Assembly: GCA_018819265.1 (NCBI GenBank)
Contig: JAHJQI010000046.1
Span: forward strand, 1-39,928
Length of the DNA: 39,928 nt
Direction of reading: 5' to 3'
Source: Alphaproteobacteria bacterium
Lineage (GTDB): Bacteria; Pseudomonadota; Alphaproteobacteria; Rhizobiales; Hyphomicrobiaceae
The translations under genes and the position numbers were made by a program. The notes under the pieces are model-generated. The model was not told the DNA's origin. It ran no database searches and saw nothing but the letters and a program-made list of their open reading frames with translations. Positions 1 through 6,903 of this stretch are shown here, piece after piece. Numbering within the stretch: position 1 is the first letter of the stretch; each line of letters begins with the position of its first letter.

Positions 1-174
1 ATCGACGAATACTGGGATCACCGCGCAGTGACCGGGCGCCGGCTCTGCAGGCACATTGCCCGCTCGATTAAGCCGCTGCTGCCCGCTCCCGCGATCAGCA
101 CGAGATCGGCGCCGGTTTTCGACCCCTTCGCAACCCTCATGGTCAATATCGCCGGGCGCTTGAAGACGGTGTAG
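1..174 (+). CDS. C-terminal end of an unidentified protein (truncated by the window edge)
   Basis: Frame 1 is open from the first base to a TAG at 172-174, giving 57 residues. Codon third positions are strongly G/C, as in the real genes nearby, so this is probably the tail of a gene that starts outside the window. The fragment contains W, Y, H and several R residues near its start and ends in a basic stretch. I do not recognise a domain. About 185 bases without a convincing gene follow before the YdjM-like gene on the same strand. A longer minus-strand frame across this region looks like a shadow. Confidence 0.4.
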   Translation: MDEYWDHRAVTGRRLCRHIARSIKPLLPAPAISTRSAPVFDPFATLMVNIAGRLKTV

Positions 175-359
175 TCGCGGCGTTTTGCCGGTAGCGCCGT
201 CGATCGGGACGCCCCTTCGGGCATGCGACCGCCGTCGGCGGACATCCCCATCATCCCCGTCTTTATCCCGTCCAGTGGGAGAAGGTGCTCCCCAAACGGG
301 GAAGAATCAGATGGAACCTCGAACCATGCCGACCCGCCGTTCAGCACGAGGAGACGCGC

Positions 360-1229
360 ATGGCCAACTACGCCACCCACATCGCCGTCGGGACCGTTGT
401 CTCCGGCGCCCTCGCTACACTGACCGTCGGCGCCGATATTCTCGGCCCGGAGAGCATCATGGCGGTGACGCTCGCAGGCGTGGCCGGTTCGGTAATGCCT
501 GATATCGATCTGCGCGACAGCCGCGCCAGCACCATTCTCTTCTCCGGCATCGGTGTATTTGCCTCCTTCTGCGTCCTCTTCATCAATGCGGAACACTATT
601 CGATCGCCGAACTCTGGATCCTCTGGCTCGGCTCTCTCGTCCTGGTGCGCTACGGACTGAGCGCGCTGTTCTTCCGCATTTCCGTCCACCGCGGCATCTG
701 GCATTCGCTCCTCGCGGGGCTGTTCTGGGCCGGACTTACTGCAATCCTGTTCCACTATCTCCTCGGCCGCCATGAGGGCGTTGCCTGGCTCGGCGGGCTC
801 TTCATGTTCGTCGGCTACCTGACCCATCTGATCCTCGATGAGGTCTACGCGGTCGACTTCATGGGCAACCGGCTGAAGCAGTCATTCGGCACAGCCCTCA
901 AGATCTGGGATTCCCGTTATCCCGGGCACAGTCTGGCGTTGGCAATGGCCACCGCCTTGTTGTTGATCGCGGCGCCGACTCCCAAGCCGTTCTTCGAAGC
1001 GATTGGCTCGCCATCGCTTTGGTCCGGTCTGCAAGACCGACTGTTGCCGAGCGATAAATGGTTCGGGCTGATCGGGCCGGAACGCGCCGTTGCACATCCA
1101 GGATCGCAGGCGGCAAGCGAGATCACCACCGGCTCGCTGCCCGACTCCGCAAGGGCTGCTGCAACTGCTGGGAGTGGCAACGCCGATGGCAGTCGAGCCG
1201 GGGCCGCTCCCGCGGCTTCGGGACGCTGA
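360..1229 (+). CDS. YdjM-like membrane-bound metal-dependent hydrolase (putative)
   Basis: An integral membrane protein of 289 residues. It resembles the YdjM family (PF04307), described as LexA-regulated inner-membrane proteins with a putative metal-dependent hydrolase fold; the substrate is unknown. Family-like motifs are visible: MPDIDLRDS near residue 45 and HRGIWHSLL near residue 110, the latter being the HRG-x-HS block with likely metal ligands, followed by a third block around LTHLILDE. Several hydrophobic segments lie between residues 5 and 170. The C-terminal 70 residues are Ala/Gly/Ser-rich and probably disordered. I chose ATG 360 because GAGGAGA lies just upstream at about 348-354. 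An in-frame start at 285 has no such site and would add an Arg-rich stretch. It converges with the TetR gene, 13 bases apart. Confidence 0.75.
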   Translation: MANYATHIAVGTVVSGALATLTVGADILGPESIMAVTLAGVAGSVMPDIDLRDSRASTILFSGIGVFASFCVLFINAEHYSIAELWILWLGSLVLVRYGLSALFFRISVHRGIWHSLLAGLFWAGLTAILFHYLLGRHEGVAWLGGLFMFVGYLTHLILDEVYAVDFMGNRLKQSFGTALKIWDSRYPGHSLALAMATALLLIAAPTPKPFFEAIGSPSLWSGLQDRLLPSDKWFGLIGPERAVAHPGSQAASEITTGSLPDSARAAATAGSGNADGSRAGAAPAASGR

Positions 1230-1242
1230 CCGGCCAATCACT

Positions 1243-1911
1243 TTACGCCGATTGACCCGAAGACTTCTTTGGAGGTCGTTGTGCCGGCTTGGAGGCAGGT
1301 CCCGTCAGCCCGTCGAGATAAGTCGACACCAGATTCGTGACCAGCGTCTGCGCGGCTTCGTTGCTGATGCTGGCCAGTTTTCCGGCAGTCGACAACGACG
1401 TGATGCCGTGCACTCCCGCCCACAGAACGCGGGCCGACAGCTGCATTGAGGTCGGGCTCTTCTCGCCCGCCAGTGGGCCAAGCGCCGCCTCGACCCGGGT
1501 CATCAGGCCGTCGATTTTTTCCTGGTACCAGTCGGGCGTCGGCTTACCTTCGATGAGCCTGTGCTCGAACAGCAGGTTCCATTGCTTCGGATAGGCCTGC
1601 GTGAAGGCGAGGTAGGAATCCGCCAGCGCGACGACGCGCTCACGGTCGCCGCGCGTACTTTGCACGGCATCGAGATGGACGGCCAGTTTGTCGAGGAGCC
1701 GTGATTGGATCGTCAGGATGATTTCGTCGCGGTCCTTGAACACATTATAGAGCGTGCCGGGCGAGTATCCGATTTGCCGGGCGACTTCACGGGCCGACAA
1801 AGCCTCAAGTCCCCGCTCATCGATCAACTTGGTCGCTGCTTCGAGAATGAGCTCGCGCAATTCGTCTTGAGTATGCTTGGGCCTGCGTGTGTTGATTTTC
1901 CGCTTGTTCAT
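1243..1911 (-). CDS. TetR/AcrR-family transcriptional regulator with WHG-type C-terminal domain
   Basis: A 222-residue one-component regulator. The N-terminal helix-turn-helix is typical: AREVARQIGYSPGTLYNVFK at about residues 41-60 includes the recognition helix with the TLYxxFK signature. The C-terminal half contains VLWAGVHGITSL near residue 165, the WHG motif of the TetR_C_33 ligand-binding domain. Members usually repress a neighbouring gene until a small ligand binds. No clear palindromic operator or divergent target is visible here, so the regulated gene is unknown. The neighbour at 360-1229 converges with it and is an unlikely target. The C-terminus is a short Pro/Lys/Ser tail. No strong ribosome-binding site precedes ATG 1911. 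Confidence 0.88.
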   Translation of the reverse strand: MNKRKINTRRPKHTQDELRELILEAATKLIDERGLEALSAREVARQIGYSPGTLYNVFKDRDEIILTIQSRLLDKLAVHLDAVQSTRGDRERVVALADSYLAFTQAYPKQWNLLFEHRLIEGKPTPDWYQEKIDGLMTRVEAALGPLAGEKSPTSMQLSARVLWAGVHGITSLSTAGKLASISNEAAQTLVTNLVSTYLDGLTGPASKPAQRPPKKSSGQSA

Positions 1912-2060
1912 TTCGGCTTCGCCACCGCTCTTATACCAAAAATTGACAGGTTATCTCTTTGCGATCGTGACGATAGTGGCTGTCAAACCGTGCGGGCAAG
2001 CGGCAGGCGTGCCTCTCGGCGATGAAACAGAATTCTTGGAATGGCGAAGGCGGAGCGCAC

Positions 2061-2095
2061 AAAAACCAATCGAGGCGGCCCACCGGACCGCCTCG
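2061..2095 (-). terminator. Probable rho-independent terminator of the minus-strand TadE/G-like gene
   Basis: CGAGGCGG (2071-2078) and CCGCCTCG (2088-2095) form an 8-bp stem. Read on the minus strand, the stem is followed by a T-rich stretch (GGTTTTTG). It lies about 40 bases beyond the stop codon of the gene at 2137-2763. Confidence 0.5.
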
Positions 2096-2136
2096 TCTTG
2101 CTGCAGAAGTGTTGCCCCGGATGCTGTGCGACAGGC

Positions 2137-2763
2137 TCAGCAGGTCACGACGCAGTTATTGTCTTCGAAGTCGACGCAGCTGTGACGCGGGCTGTGCGTC
2201 GCCTTGTCTTCCCAGTCATGCGACGTCCCGAAGATCCAGGTTGCAAAGCTCGACGGCTTATAGGTGTACTTGGCTTCGACCACGATAACGCTTCCTCCCG
2301 GTGCCACCAGTCCGGTCGGCAGCGTGTAGGCCGCGCAGCGTGCCTTGCTCTGCGTGACGCTGCCGCCGGCGTACTTGTAGGATGGTGCGTAGAGTTTCGT
2401 GTCGGTGCCGTCGCCGAAGCCCATCACCGGAATGATTTCGAGTTCCAGCGTATCGTAGGGGTGAGGTTTCATGATATGTTGGACGGCGTTCATGATCGCC
2501 GTCATCTTGGTGATGTTCTCGGAGCTGGTGACGCCCATGTCCTGCTCACGCGAAACGAGATCGCCGACCATCGACGTAATCGAGCTGAAGCGCCGGTCGA
2601 TGGAGATGGCCCGGCTCGCTTCGACGGAACCGACCAGCATCAACAGCATGACGGGTGCGATGTAACCGAATTCGACCGCCGCGATTCCATCGCGGTTCGC
2701 GATGGCGCGTTTCATGAAGTCGCTGATGCGGCGACCGGCGTTTTTCAAGTAAGACATCGACAT
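2137..2763 (-). CDS. TadE/TadG-like minor pilin (pilus assembly protein)
   Basis: A 208-residue protein with a basic N-terminus followed by DGIAAVEFGYIAPVMLLMLVG at residues 25-45. This is the prepilin-like G-x-AAVEF motif and hydrophobic helix of TadE/TadF/TadG minor pilins, which are processed by the CpaA peptidase and incorporated into or prime Flp pili. The rest is a globular periplasmic domain with four cysteines, three of them in the last 20 residues (HSCVDFEDNNCVVTC), suggesting disulfides. GAGG lies 5 bases before ATG 2763. It follows the TadE-like gene at 2884-3465 on the same strand with a 120-base gap and is probably cotranscribed. Whether it should be called TadE, TadF or TadG cannot be settled from sequence alone. 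Confidence 0.8.
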   Translation of the reverse strand: MSMSYLKNAGRRISDFMKRAIANRDGIAAVEFGYIAPVMLLMLVGSVEASRAISIDRRFSSITSMVGDLVSREQDMGVTSSENITKMTAIMNAVQHIMKPHPYDTLELEIIPVMGFGDGTDTKLYAPSYKYAGGSVTQSKARCAAYTLPTGLVAPGGSVIVVEAKYTYKPSSFATWIFGTSHDWEDKATHSPRHSCVDFEDNNCVVTC

Positions 2764-2883
2764 GGCAGCCTCTGATTGAAAGTCTTGTTTGCCCCCGCGC
2801 AGGTATTTTTTCTGAATACCGGCACCATTTCACTTTTCGACTATGGCTTGCGACCGCAGTCGCCGGTCGCCTGGCTTCCGGTA

Positions 2884-3465
2884 TTATTCGTAGGGTTCCG
2901 TCCGGAACGTCGTCGACGCCTGGATCATCGCTGATCCGTTGCCCATATTGCCGTACTGCAGGAACGGCATCGCCTTGGCGAGATCCCACTCGTAACAGAC
3001 CGTGACCATCACCACCTCGCCGGCTCCGCCCGCGTGTTGACCGATGGCATCTCCCGAGTTGCCGGTTCCGTTTGTCTGCGTTCCGGTGTTGTCGAGGCAT
3101 CCTTGCGGCGTCACGTCGGTCCATTCGGCGCCGGTCTGCAAATGCACCTGAAGCTTGCTGACATCGATCATGGGACCGGCTTCGTCGACGATCATCTGCT
3201 TGAACTGGCTGACCGTCGTGCCGTTCTGCTGGGCCTGCCCCGTGCGGATCTTGCGAGCTGAGGTTTCGACCGCATGCTCGAGCGAATTCTGCGTGAAGAA
3301 GTGCAGCCCCGTGCCCATGATGCCGAATGCAAACATGAGGAAGGGGAGCGCCACCATACCGAATTCGATGGCCGTCGTGCCTTGCTTATCGCGTCTGAAG
3401 CGCACGAAGCTGGAGATTGCGACGCCGGACCGGTCTGCCCGGCTTTGCGACATGGGGTAACGCAT
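2884..3465 (-). CDS. TadE-like minor pilin (pilus assembly protein)
   Basis: A 193-residue protein with the TadE signature: a charged N-terminus (RFRRDKQG) directly before TTAIEFGMVALPFLMFAFG at about residues 30-48, i.e. the prepilin cleavage region plus transmembrane helix. The remaining 140 residues are predicted periplasmic and contain two cysteines (PQGC and VTVCYEW) that could form a disulfide. The family consists of pseudopilins processed by the TadV/CpaA peptidase and needed for Flp pilus assembly. It lies upstream of the second TadE/G-like gene in the same direction. ATG 3465 has a GGCGGG-like site about 10 bases upstream; an in-frame ATG at 3453 is an alternative. Confidence 0.85.
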   Translation of the reverse strand: MRYPMSQSRADRSGVAISSFVRFRRDKQGTTAIEFGMVALPFLMFAFGIMGTGLHFFTQNSLEHAVETSARKIRTGQAQQNGTTVSQFKQMIVDEAGPMIDVSKLQVHLQTGAEWTDVTPQGCLDNTGTQTNGTGNSGDAIGQHAGGAGEVVMVTVCYEWDLAKAMPFLQYGNMGNGSAMIQASTTFRTEPYE

Positions 3466-3621
3466 GCAACTGACCCGCCTTTATCCCTGGAAACTTTCTT
3501 AGGCGATCAATCTAGTGCGATTGTTATGAATCAAATCTTTCTAGAATGTGAAGGTTGCGGAACTGGTAAAAGGATCGTCAACGAACGTCAAAATCTGCTC
3601 AAACATGGGCGACGCTGAGCA

Positions 3622-3653
3622 ACGAAAAAGCAGGCGCGGTGATCGCCTGCTTT
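3622..3653 (-). terminator. Rho-independent terminator downstream of the CpaC N-domain-like gene
   Basis: AAAGCAGGCG (3627-3636) and CGCCTGCTTT (3644-3653) form a perfect 10-bp stem with a 7-base loop. On the minus strand the stem runs into a T tract (TTTTTCG). It lies 50 bases past the stop codon of the gene at 3703-4194 and would separate it from the two TadE-like genes. Confidence 0.75.
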
Positions 3654-3702
3654 CCCAGCCGGTCTCAACGGCCCTATGTAAAGAGAGACGACTGGCTAGC
3701 CG

Positions 3703-4194
3703 TCACTGCCCGCCGCCGCCGCCGCTGTCGGACTCGCTCGACGAAAACTGCGTCTTCTTCTGCGAGTGAGCCGAAATCGTTTCGAAGAATTCCTTGTCGT
3801 CGCCAATAGTGATCGTCGGCGTGCAGTTTGGCGCGCAAGTGAATGACTGGCGCTGGCTGCCCTTGTGCAGGTTGACCATGCGAACATCGTCACGCTGCAC
3901 GATCACGCGCTGGTCCTGAATGACGTTGCCCTGTTTGTCGAGGGCAATGATGTTGGTGACCCCGAAGGTCTTGCCGGTGACGACGATCAGGTTCGTACCC
4001 TGCACGGACGCATCCGCGATCGACGGATTGCCGATGATCACCTGGCTGATCGCCCGCGGCAGGCGCAGCAGTTGCGACTGGTCGTAGCGAACGATGAGGT
4101 CGCTGGCGGAGGCGATGCCGGCACCAAGGCTAAGCGTCGCGGCAATGGCGACTTTCAAGAGGCTGCGGACTTGGCGGGAAGGCGACGTCGGCAT
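3703..4194 (-). CDS. Stand-alone pilus assembly N-terminal domain protein (CpaC N-domain-like)
   Basis: An exported protein of 163 residues. Residues 1-30 are a signal peptide (basic start, AAIAATLSLGAGIASAS). Residues 31-100 match the T2SS/T3SS pilus N-terminal domain (PF13629) that normally precedes the secretin domain of CpaC: LRLPRAISQVIIGNPSIADAS, then LIVVTGKTFGVTNIIALD. The same domain order is visible in the full CpaC at 8001-9641. The secretin domain is absent. Residues 110-163 are unlike CpaC and hold two cysteines (TCAPNC) and a Ser/Gly-rich tail (SSESDSGGGGGQ). It could help the secretin channel assemble or compete with it; this is inference. AAGGAGAG precedes ATG 4194. It is divergent from the flp genes. 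Confidence 0.82.
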   Translation of the reverse strand: MPTSPSRQVRSLLKVAIAATLSLGAGIASASDLIVRYDQSQLLRLPRAISQVIIGNPSIADASVQGTNLIVVTGKTFGVTNIIALDKQGNVIQDQRVIVQRDDVRMVNLHKGSQRQSFTCAPNCTPTITIGDDKEFFETISAHSQKKTQFSSSESDSGGGGGQ

Positions 4195-4573
4195 GGAGGT
4201 CTCTCCTTTCAGGGAGTTTCAATCGCGATTAGGCCAGGAATTGATGAATGAATCGCAAACACGCGCGTCGCGCTGGGACGATGGCGCTGGCAGGCCGTCA
4301 GTTTGCACGCCCTTGGGTCGCAAAAGCCCTCGACGTGCCGGTCGAACGGTGCCCCGTTGATCGAAGTTCGCTAGATTTTGACCAGATCAAAAAAATAACG
4401 AGCCCCGCCGGGCGACGCGTCCCAGCGCGTTCAATTTCCATTTTTACTTCGGACTTTCCCGGAATAACAAATTATTAAGCACAGAGAATCCAATAAAATC
4501 TGAGGTATCTAAGTAAATATCGGCCACACATTCCCGGTTAACCATAGAAAACTGGGATTTTCTTGCCAATATT

Positions 4574-4590
4574 ACAAGTGGGACACTTGT
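4574..4590. promoter_or_regulatory. Short palindrome upstream of flp1, possible operator
   Basis: ACAAGTG and its exact complement CACTTGT are separated by three bases, about 155 bp upstream of the flp1 start. The hairpin has no T tract and lies in an A/T-rich promoter region, so a protein-binding site is more likely than a terminator. No known regulator is recognised. Confidence 0.3.
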
Positions 4591-4634
4591 TACAATTGCA
4601 TCAGCGGCAGATTAATGCGTAGCAACATTTCGGC

Positions 4635-4649
4635 GTAACTTAGGATTAA
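4635..4649. promoter_or_regulatory. CtrA-like box upstream of flp1
   Basis: GTAA-N7-TTAA differs from the CtrA consensus TTAA-N7-TTAA at one position. It ends 97 bases before the flp1 start codon. In Caulobacter the cell-cycle regulator CtrA activates the pilin gene pilA from such sites. A box with one mismatch lies at almost the same distance from flp2, which strengthens the case. Confidence 0.5.
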
Positions 4650-4746
4650 GGTCCGGAGCGTAGATTTGCTCTTGTCGACGGCGCCAACAAACAACGCGCC
4701 GGACAAACATGACCACCAAATCTTGCATCTCATTGGGAGAGTTACA

Positions 4747-4911
4747 ATGCAGAAGATCTTCGCTTTCGCTAAAGACGAGTCGGGCGCCACCGCAATCGAA
4801 TACGGCCTCATCGCTGCTGTTGTCGGCGTCGGCATCATCACCGGCCTGACGAGCCTCAAGACCGAACTCAACACGCTCTTCGCTTCGATCGTCACGACCC
4901 TCGGCAACTAA
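4747..4911 (+). CDS. flp: Flp/Fap-type major pilin subunit 1
   Basis: A 54-residue Flp prepilin, the structural subunit of the Tad pilus. After a short leader (MQKIFAFAKDESG) comes ATAIEYGLIAAVVGVGIITG. Cleavage by the CpaA peptidase is expected after the Gly at residue 13, leaving the E and Y of the IEYG motif near the mature N-terminus, as in the Flp family. The hydrophobic helix then packs the pilus core. Length and sequence are typical for PF04964. ATG 4747 follows GGGAGAG by 6-8 bases; longer in-frame starts have no such site. A strong terminator follows, so it is probably monocistronic. It differs from flp2 at only three residues. Confidence 0.95.
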   Translation: MQKIFAFAKDESGATAIEYGLIAAVVGVGIITGLTSLKTELNTLFASIVTTLGN

Positions 4912-4968
4912 GCTGAACGGACCCCCAGGGTCCAGTCGAAGACATCGGCTTTGAGCTGATTGAAAACA

Positions 4969-5000
4969 AGCCATCCGGTTCGCCGGGTGGCTTTTTGCAT
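4969..5000 (+). terminator. Rho-independent terminator of flp1
   Basis: GCCATCCGG and CCGGGTGGC form a 9-bp stem (one G-U pair) around TTCG, followed by TTTTTGC. It lies about 58 bases after the flp1 stop codon. Confidence 0.85.
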
Positions 5001-5130
5001 TTTGACAGTCGCCAACTTAAGTGTTGAGTGAATATAAAATTAGAAACAAATAGTATTTAAGAAAAATGCGGAAGAAGAAAAACCGAAAGTTGCTCGGCCG
5101 GCAAATAATAGCGGCGAGAGCGAAGTTTCT

Positions 5131-5145
5131 TTAATTCAAAAGTAA
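5131..5145. promoter_or_regulatory. CtrA-like box upstream of flp2
   Basis: TTAA-N7-GTAA matches the CtrA consensus with one mismatch and ends 91 bases before the flp2 start. Together with the flp1 box, at nearly the same distance, it suggests that both pilin genes are cell-cycle regulated. Confidence 0.5.
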
Positions 5146-5236
5146 TGCCTGAAGCGCATTCTGTCTAAGACAGCGCACGAAGATGAAGCGTTGGGGACTG
5201 GAAGTCAAACAACCAAACCACTTGGGAGAGTGCACA

Positions 5237-5401
5237 ATGCAGAAGATCTTCGATTTCGCAAACGACGAATCGGGCGCAACCGCAATTGAATACGGCCTCA
5301 TCGCAGCCGTCGTCGGCGTCGGCATCATCACTGGCCTGACCAGCCTCAAGACCGAGCTGAACACGCTGTTCGCTTCGATCGTCACGAGCCTCGGCAACTA
5401 A
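5237..5401 (+). CDS. flp: Flp/Fap-type major pilin subunit 2
   Basis: A 54-residue Flp prepilin, identical to flp1 except at residues 6 (D for A), 9 (N for K) and 51 (S for T). It has the same Gly-13 processing site, IEYG motif and hydrophobic helix, so it should be a second major subunit of the same pilus. GGGAGAG lies 6-8 bases before ATG 5237. Its 3' untranslated region is unusual: two imperfect hairpin elements (5422-5590) separate the stop codon from the terminator at 5623. Without them the spacing would be about the same as for flp1. The tandem pair looks like a recent duplication. Confidence 0.95.
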   Translation: MQKIFDFANDESGATAIEYGLIAAVVGVGIITGLTSLKTELNTLFASIVTSLGN

Positions 5402-5421
5402 GCTGGAAAGGCTCCCCGCGG

Positions 5422-5500
5422 CTAGTGTTGCGTATTTGACGGTTGCCTCCCAGTTGCCGCTCAGCTCGCGAGCCAACGTCAAATACAAAAGCAACACTAG
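5422..5500. repeat. Inverted-repeat element A (hairpin) in the flp2 3' region
   Basis: The ends CTAGTGTTGC (5422-5431) and GCAACACTAG (5491-5500) are perfect 10-bp inverted repeats. The pairing continues inward as GTATTTGACG (5432-5441) with CGTCAAATAC (5477-5486), interrupted by an AAAA bulge. The element is 79 bp and carries no coding capacity. Its outer ends resemble those of the adjacent element B. Confidence 0.7.
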
Positions 5501-5514
5501 AATCAAACATTTGG

Positions 5515-5590
5515 TATGTGTTCCAAATGGCGCAGACATTTGCTCACAAGGTTGCCTCAGGCGGAGGCAAATGTCTGTGCCGGAACACTA
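5515..5590. repeat. Inverted-repeat element B (hairpin) in the flp2 3' region
   Basis: The ends are GTGTTCC (5518-5524) and GGAACAC (5582-5588), with an inner stem CAGACATTTGC (5533-5543) pairing with GCAAATGTCTG (5567-5577). A competing smaller stem, TTGCCTC with GAGGCAA, lies inside. The outer motif TAGTGTT-S-C is shared with element A while the inner stem differs, which suggests a family of small palindromic elements. Confidence 0.6.
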
Positions 5591-5622
5591 GCGCCGCGGG
5601 ATCTTGACTGGGACTTACAATG

Positions 5623-5656
5623 GGCCACCCGGCCGCGCCGGGTGGCCTTTTCGTTT
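5623..5656 (+). terminator. Rho-independent terminator of flp2
   Basis: GGCCACCCGGC (5623-5633) and GCCGGGTGGCC (5637-5647) form a perfect 11-bp stem followed by TTTTCGTTT. It is 221 bases from the flp2 stop because elements A and B lie between. Confidence 0.85.
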
Positions 5657-5843
5657 CGGGCACCAAGGCGGCGTCAATCGCGGCCGTTAACTCTTTTTTG
5701 GGCGTTCTGGAAAACTTAGGTTCGTGAAGTAAACGCAGCTACGGTCTGTTAGTGGATTTCGGACTACAGTTTCCAAACAAATTGCGCGGCATTGCGAATA
5801 CGCGGGCCGAATTAAAAAGCAGGTTGAGGTGGAGAGGCCGGAA

Positions 5844-6110
5844 ATGAAGACGTTGCTAGAGCATGTTCAGCAAAAGTGTACGCGGTTTTGCGGTTCGAAC
5901 ATGCGACAAAATAAAGGCTTAGAGCGCGGCCGCGAGTCCATCAGAATTGAACGCGCTCTATCGTTCAAGAAACAGGAAGATGGCGCCACCGCGATCGAAT
6001 ACGCATTGATTGCCTCGATCGTCGGCCTCGGGATCGTGTCTGGTCTCCAGATGCTGCCGCCGGCGCTGAATGCGCTGTTCACCAGCATCGGCCCGTATCT
6101 AAACAACTGA
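5844..6110 (+). CDS. Divergent Flp-type pilin with extended N-terminus
   Basis: A protein of 88 residues whose C-terminal 45 residues are Flp-like: KKQEDGATAIEYALIASIVGLGIVSG, with processing expected after the Gly in EDG. The mature part ends in LFTSIGPYLNN, similar in plan to flp1 and flp2 but with different residues. The leader before the cleavage site is about 45 residues with ATG 5844, far longer than the 13 residues of flp1. GGAGAG lies 8 bases before ATG 5844. An in-frame GTG (5829) and ATG (5901) are alternatives; ATG 5901 would give a shorter leader. It may be a minor subunit. It lies directly upstream of cpaA. Confidence 0.75.
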   Translation: MKTLLEHVQQKCTRFCGSNMRQNKGLERGRESIRIERALSFKKQEDGATAIEYALIASIVGLGIVSGLQMLPPALNALFTSIGPYLNN

Positions 6111-6176
6111 CGGCTGAACGCTTTCTGTGTCGCTGTTGGCATTTGTGCCGGACTGCGCCGCGCTTTTCAGCGGACG

Positions 6177-6191
6177 TTAAGCATAAATTAG
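6177..6191. promoter_or_regulatory. CtrA-like box upstream of cpaA
   Basis: TTAA-N7-TTAG, one mismatch from the CtrA consensus, 55 bases before the cpaA start. It is weaker support than the flp pair, but the context (pilus locus) fits. Confidence 0.35.
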
Positions 6192-6246
6192 GCAACGCGC
6201 GGCATCATCGCCGGAAGTCGTCCAGTCGCGCATTCGGAGGTTGGTT

Positions 6247-6747
6247 GTGATCGCGTACGCTCTGCTCTTGGTATTTCCCGCTGTAATGATTCTGGCAGCG
6301 CTCAGCGATCTGTTCACTCTGACGATCCCCAACCGGCTGTCGATCCTCCTGGTCGCGGTGTTCTTCCCGCTCGCCTTCTTGGCCGGGCTTCCCCTTGAGA
6401 CGATCCTGATGCACGTCGCGGCCGGCGCCGGCATCCTGCTGGTCGGGTTCATCCTCTTCTCGACGGGCACCCTCGGCGGCGGTGACGCCAAGCTTCTTGC
6501 CGCAGCAAGCCTCTGGGTCGGCATCGTGCCGCTGGCCGACTTCTTCGTTTACGTCGCCCTCATCGGCGGCGCACTCGCAGTCGGCATCCTCATCTATCGC
6601 CAGGTCCCCGACGAATCGGTTGCAGGGCCTGCGTGGGCGATGCGCCTGCACGACAAGGGCCATGGCATCCCCTATGGCATCGCCATTGCCGGCGCCGCGC
6701 TGATCACCTTCCCCTTCACCCAGCTTTATACGTTGATCGCCGGATAA
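6247..6747 (+). CDS. cpaA: CpaA/TadV-type prepilin peptidase
   Basis: An inner-membrane aspartic protease (A24A family) of 166 residues that cleaves the leaders of Flp and TadE-like prepilins. Both catalytic aspartates are visible: D21 in LAALSDLFTLTIPNR and D80 in the GGGDAK motif, the latter being the signature of type IV prepilin peptidases. About six hydrophobic segments span the chain. As in other TadV proteins, the N-terminal methylase domain of PilD is missing. GTG 6247 was chosen because GGAGG (6236-6240) is 6 bases upstream; the TTG at 6241 would touch the Shine-Dalgarno. It lies between flp3 and cpaB, with a 411-base repeat-containing gap before cpaB. Confidence 0.92.
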   Translation: MIAYALLLVFPAVMILAALSDLFTLTIPNRLSILLVAVFFPLAFLAGLPLETILMHVAAGAGILLVGFILFSTGTLGGGDAKLLAAASLWVGIVPLADFFVYVALIGGALAVGILIYRQVPDESVAGPAWAMRLHDKGHGIPYGIAIAGAALITFPFTQLYTLIAG

Positions 6748-6823
6748 CGGCACGCCCCGCCGGGCCTTGACTCATCAACCGGGCTACCTGCCAGCACCGG
6801 CCTGCCGGATGTTGGCTCAACGG

Positions 6824-6903
6824 GTGTTGAGCAACCACTTCAACACAAGCTTGCGCAGTGTTGAGCAACCACTTCAACACAAGCTTGCGCAGTGTTGAGC
6901 AAC
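6824..6903. repeat. 34-bp tandem repeat, about 2.4 copies
   Basis: Units start at 6824, 6858 and 6892; the first two are identical and the third stops after 12 bases. Each unit contains the inverted pair GTGTTGA and TCAACAC, so every copy can form a small hairpin. There are no unique spacers, which excludes a CRISPR array. Confidence 0.85.

Larger units (their letters stand above)
4195..4746. other. Gene-free region between the CpaC N-domain-like gene and flp1
   Basis: A 552-base divergent intergenic region, clearly more A/T-rich in its right half than the flanking genes. It holds a CtrA-like box (4635-4649) and a short palindrome with 7-bp arms (ACAAGTG at 4574-4580, CACTTGT at 4584-4590). 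I see no convincing small gene. It should contain promoters for both flanking transcripts. Confidence 0.6.

Noticed and set aside
18..827. A 269-codon minus-strand frame at the left end
   Set aside because: It overlaps the well-supported YdjM-like gene in antisense; the composition (Asp, Glu, Gly, His, Arg-rich) is that of a shadow frame.
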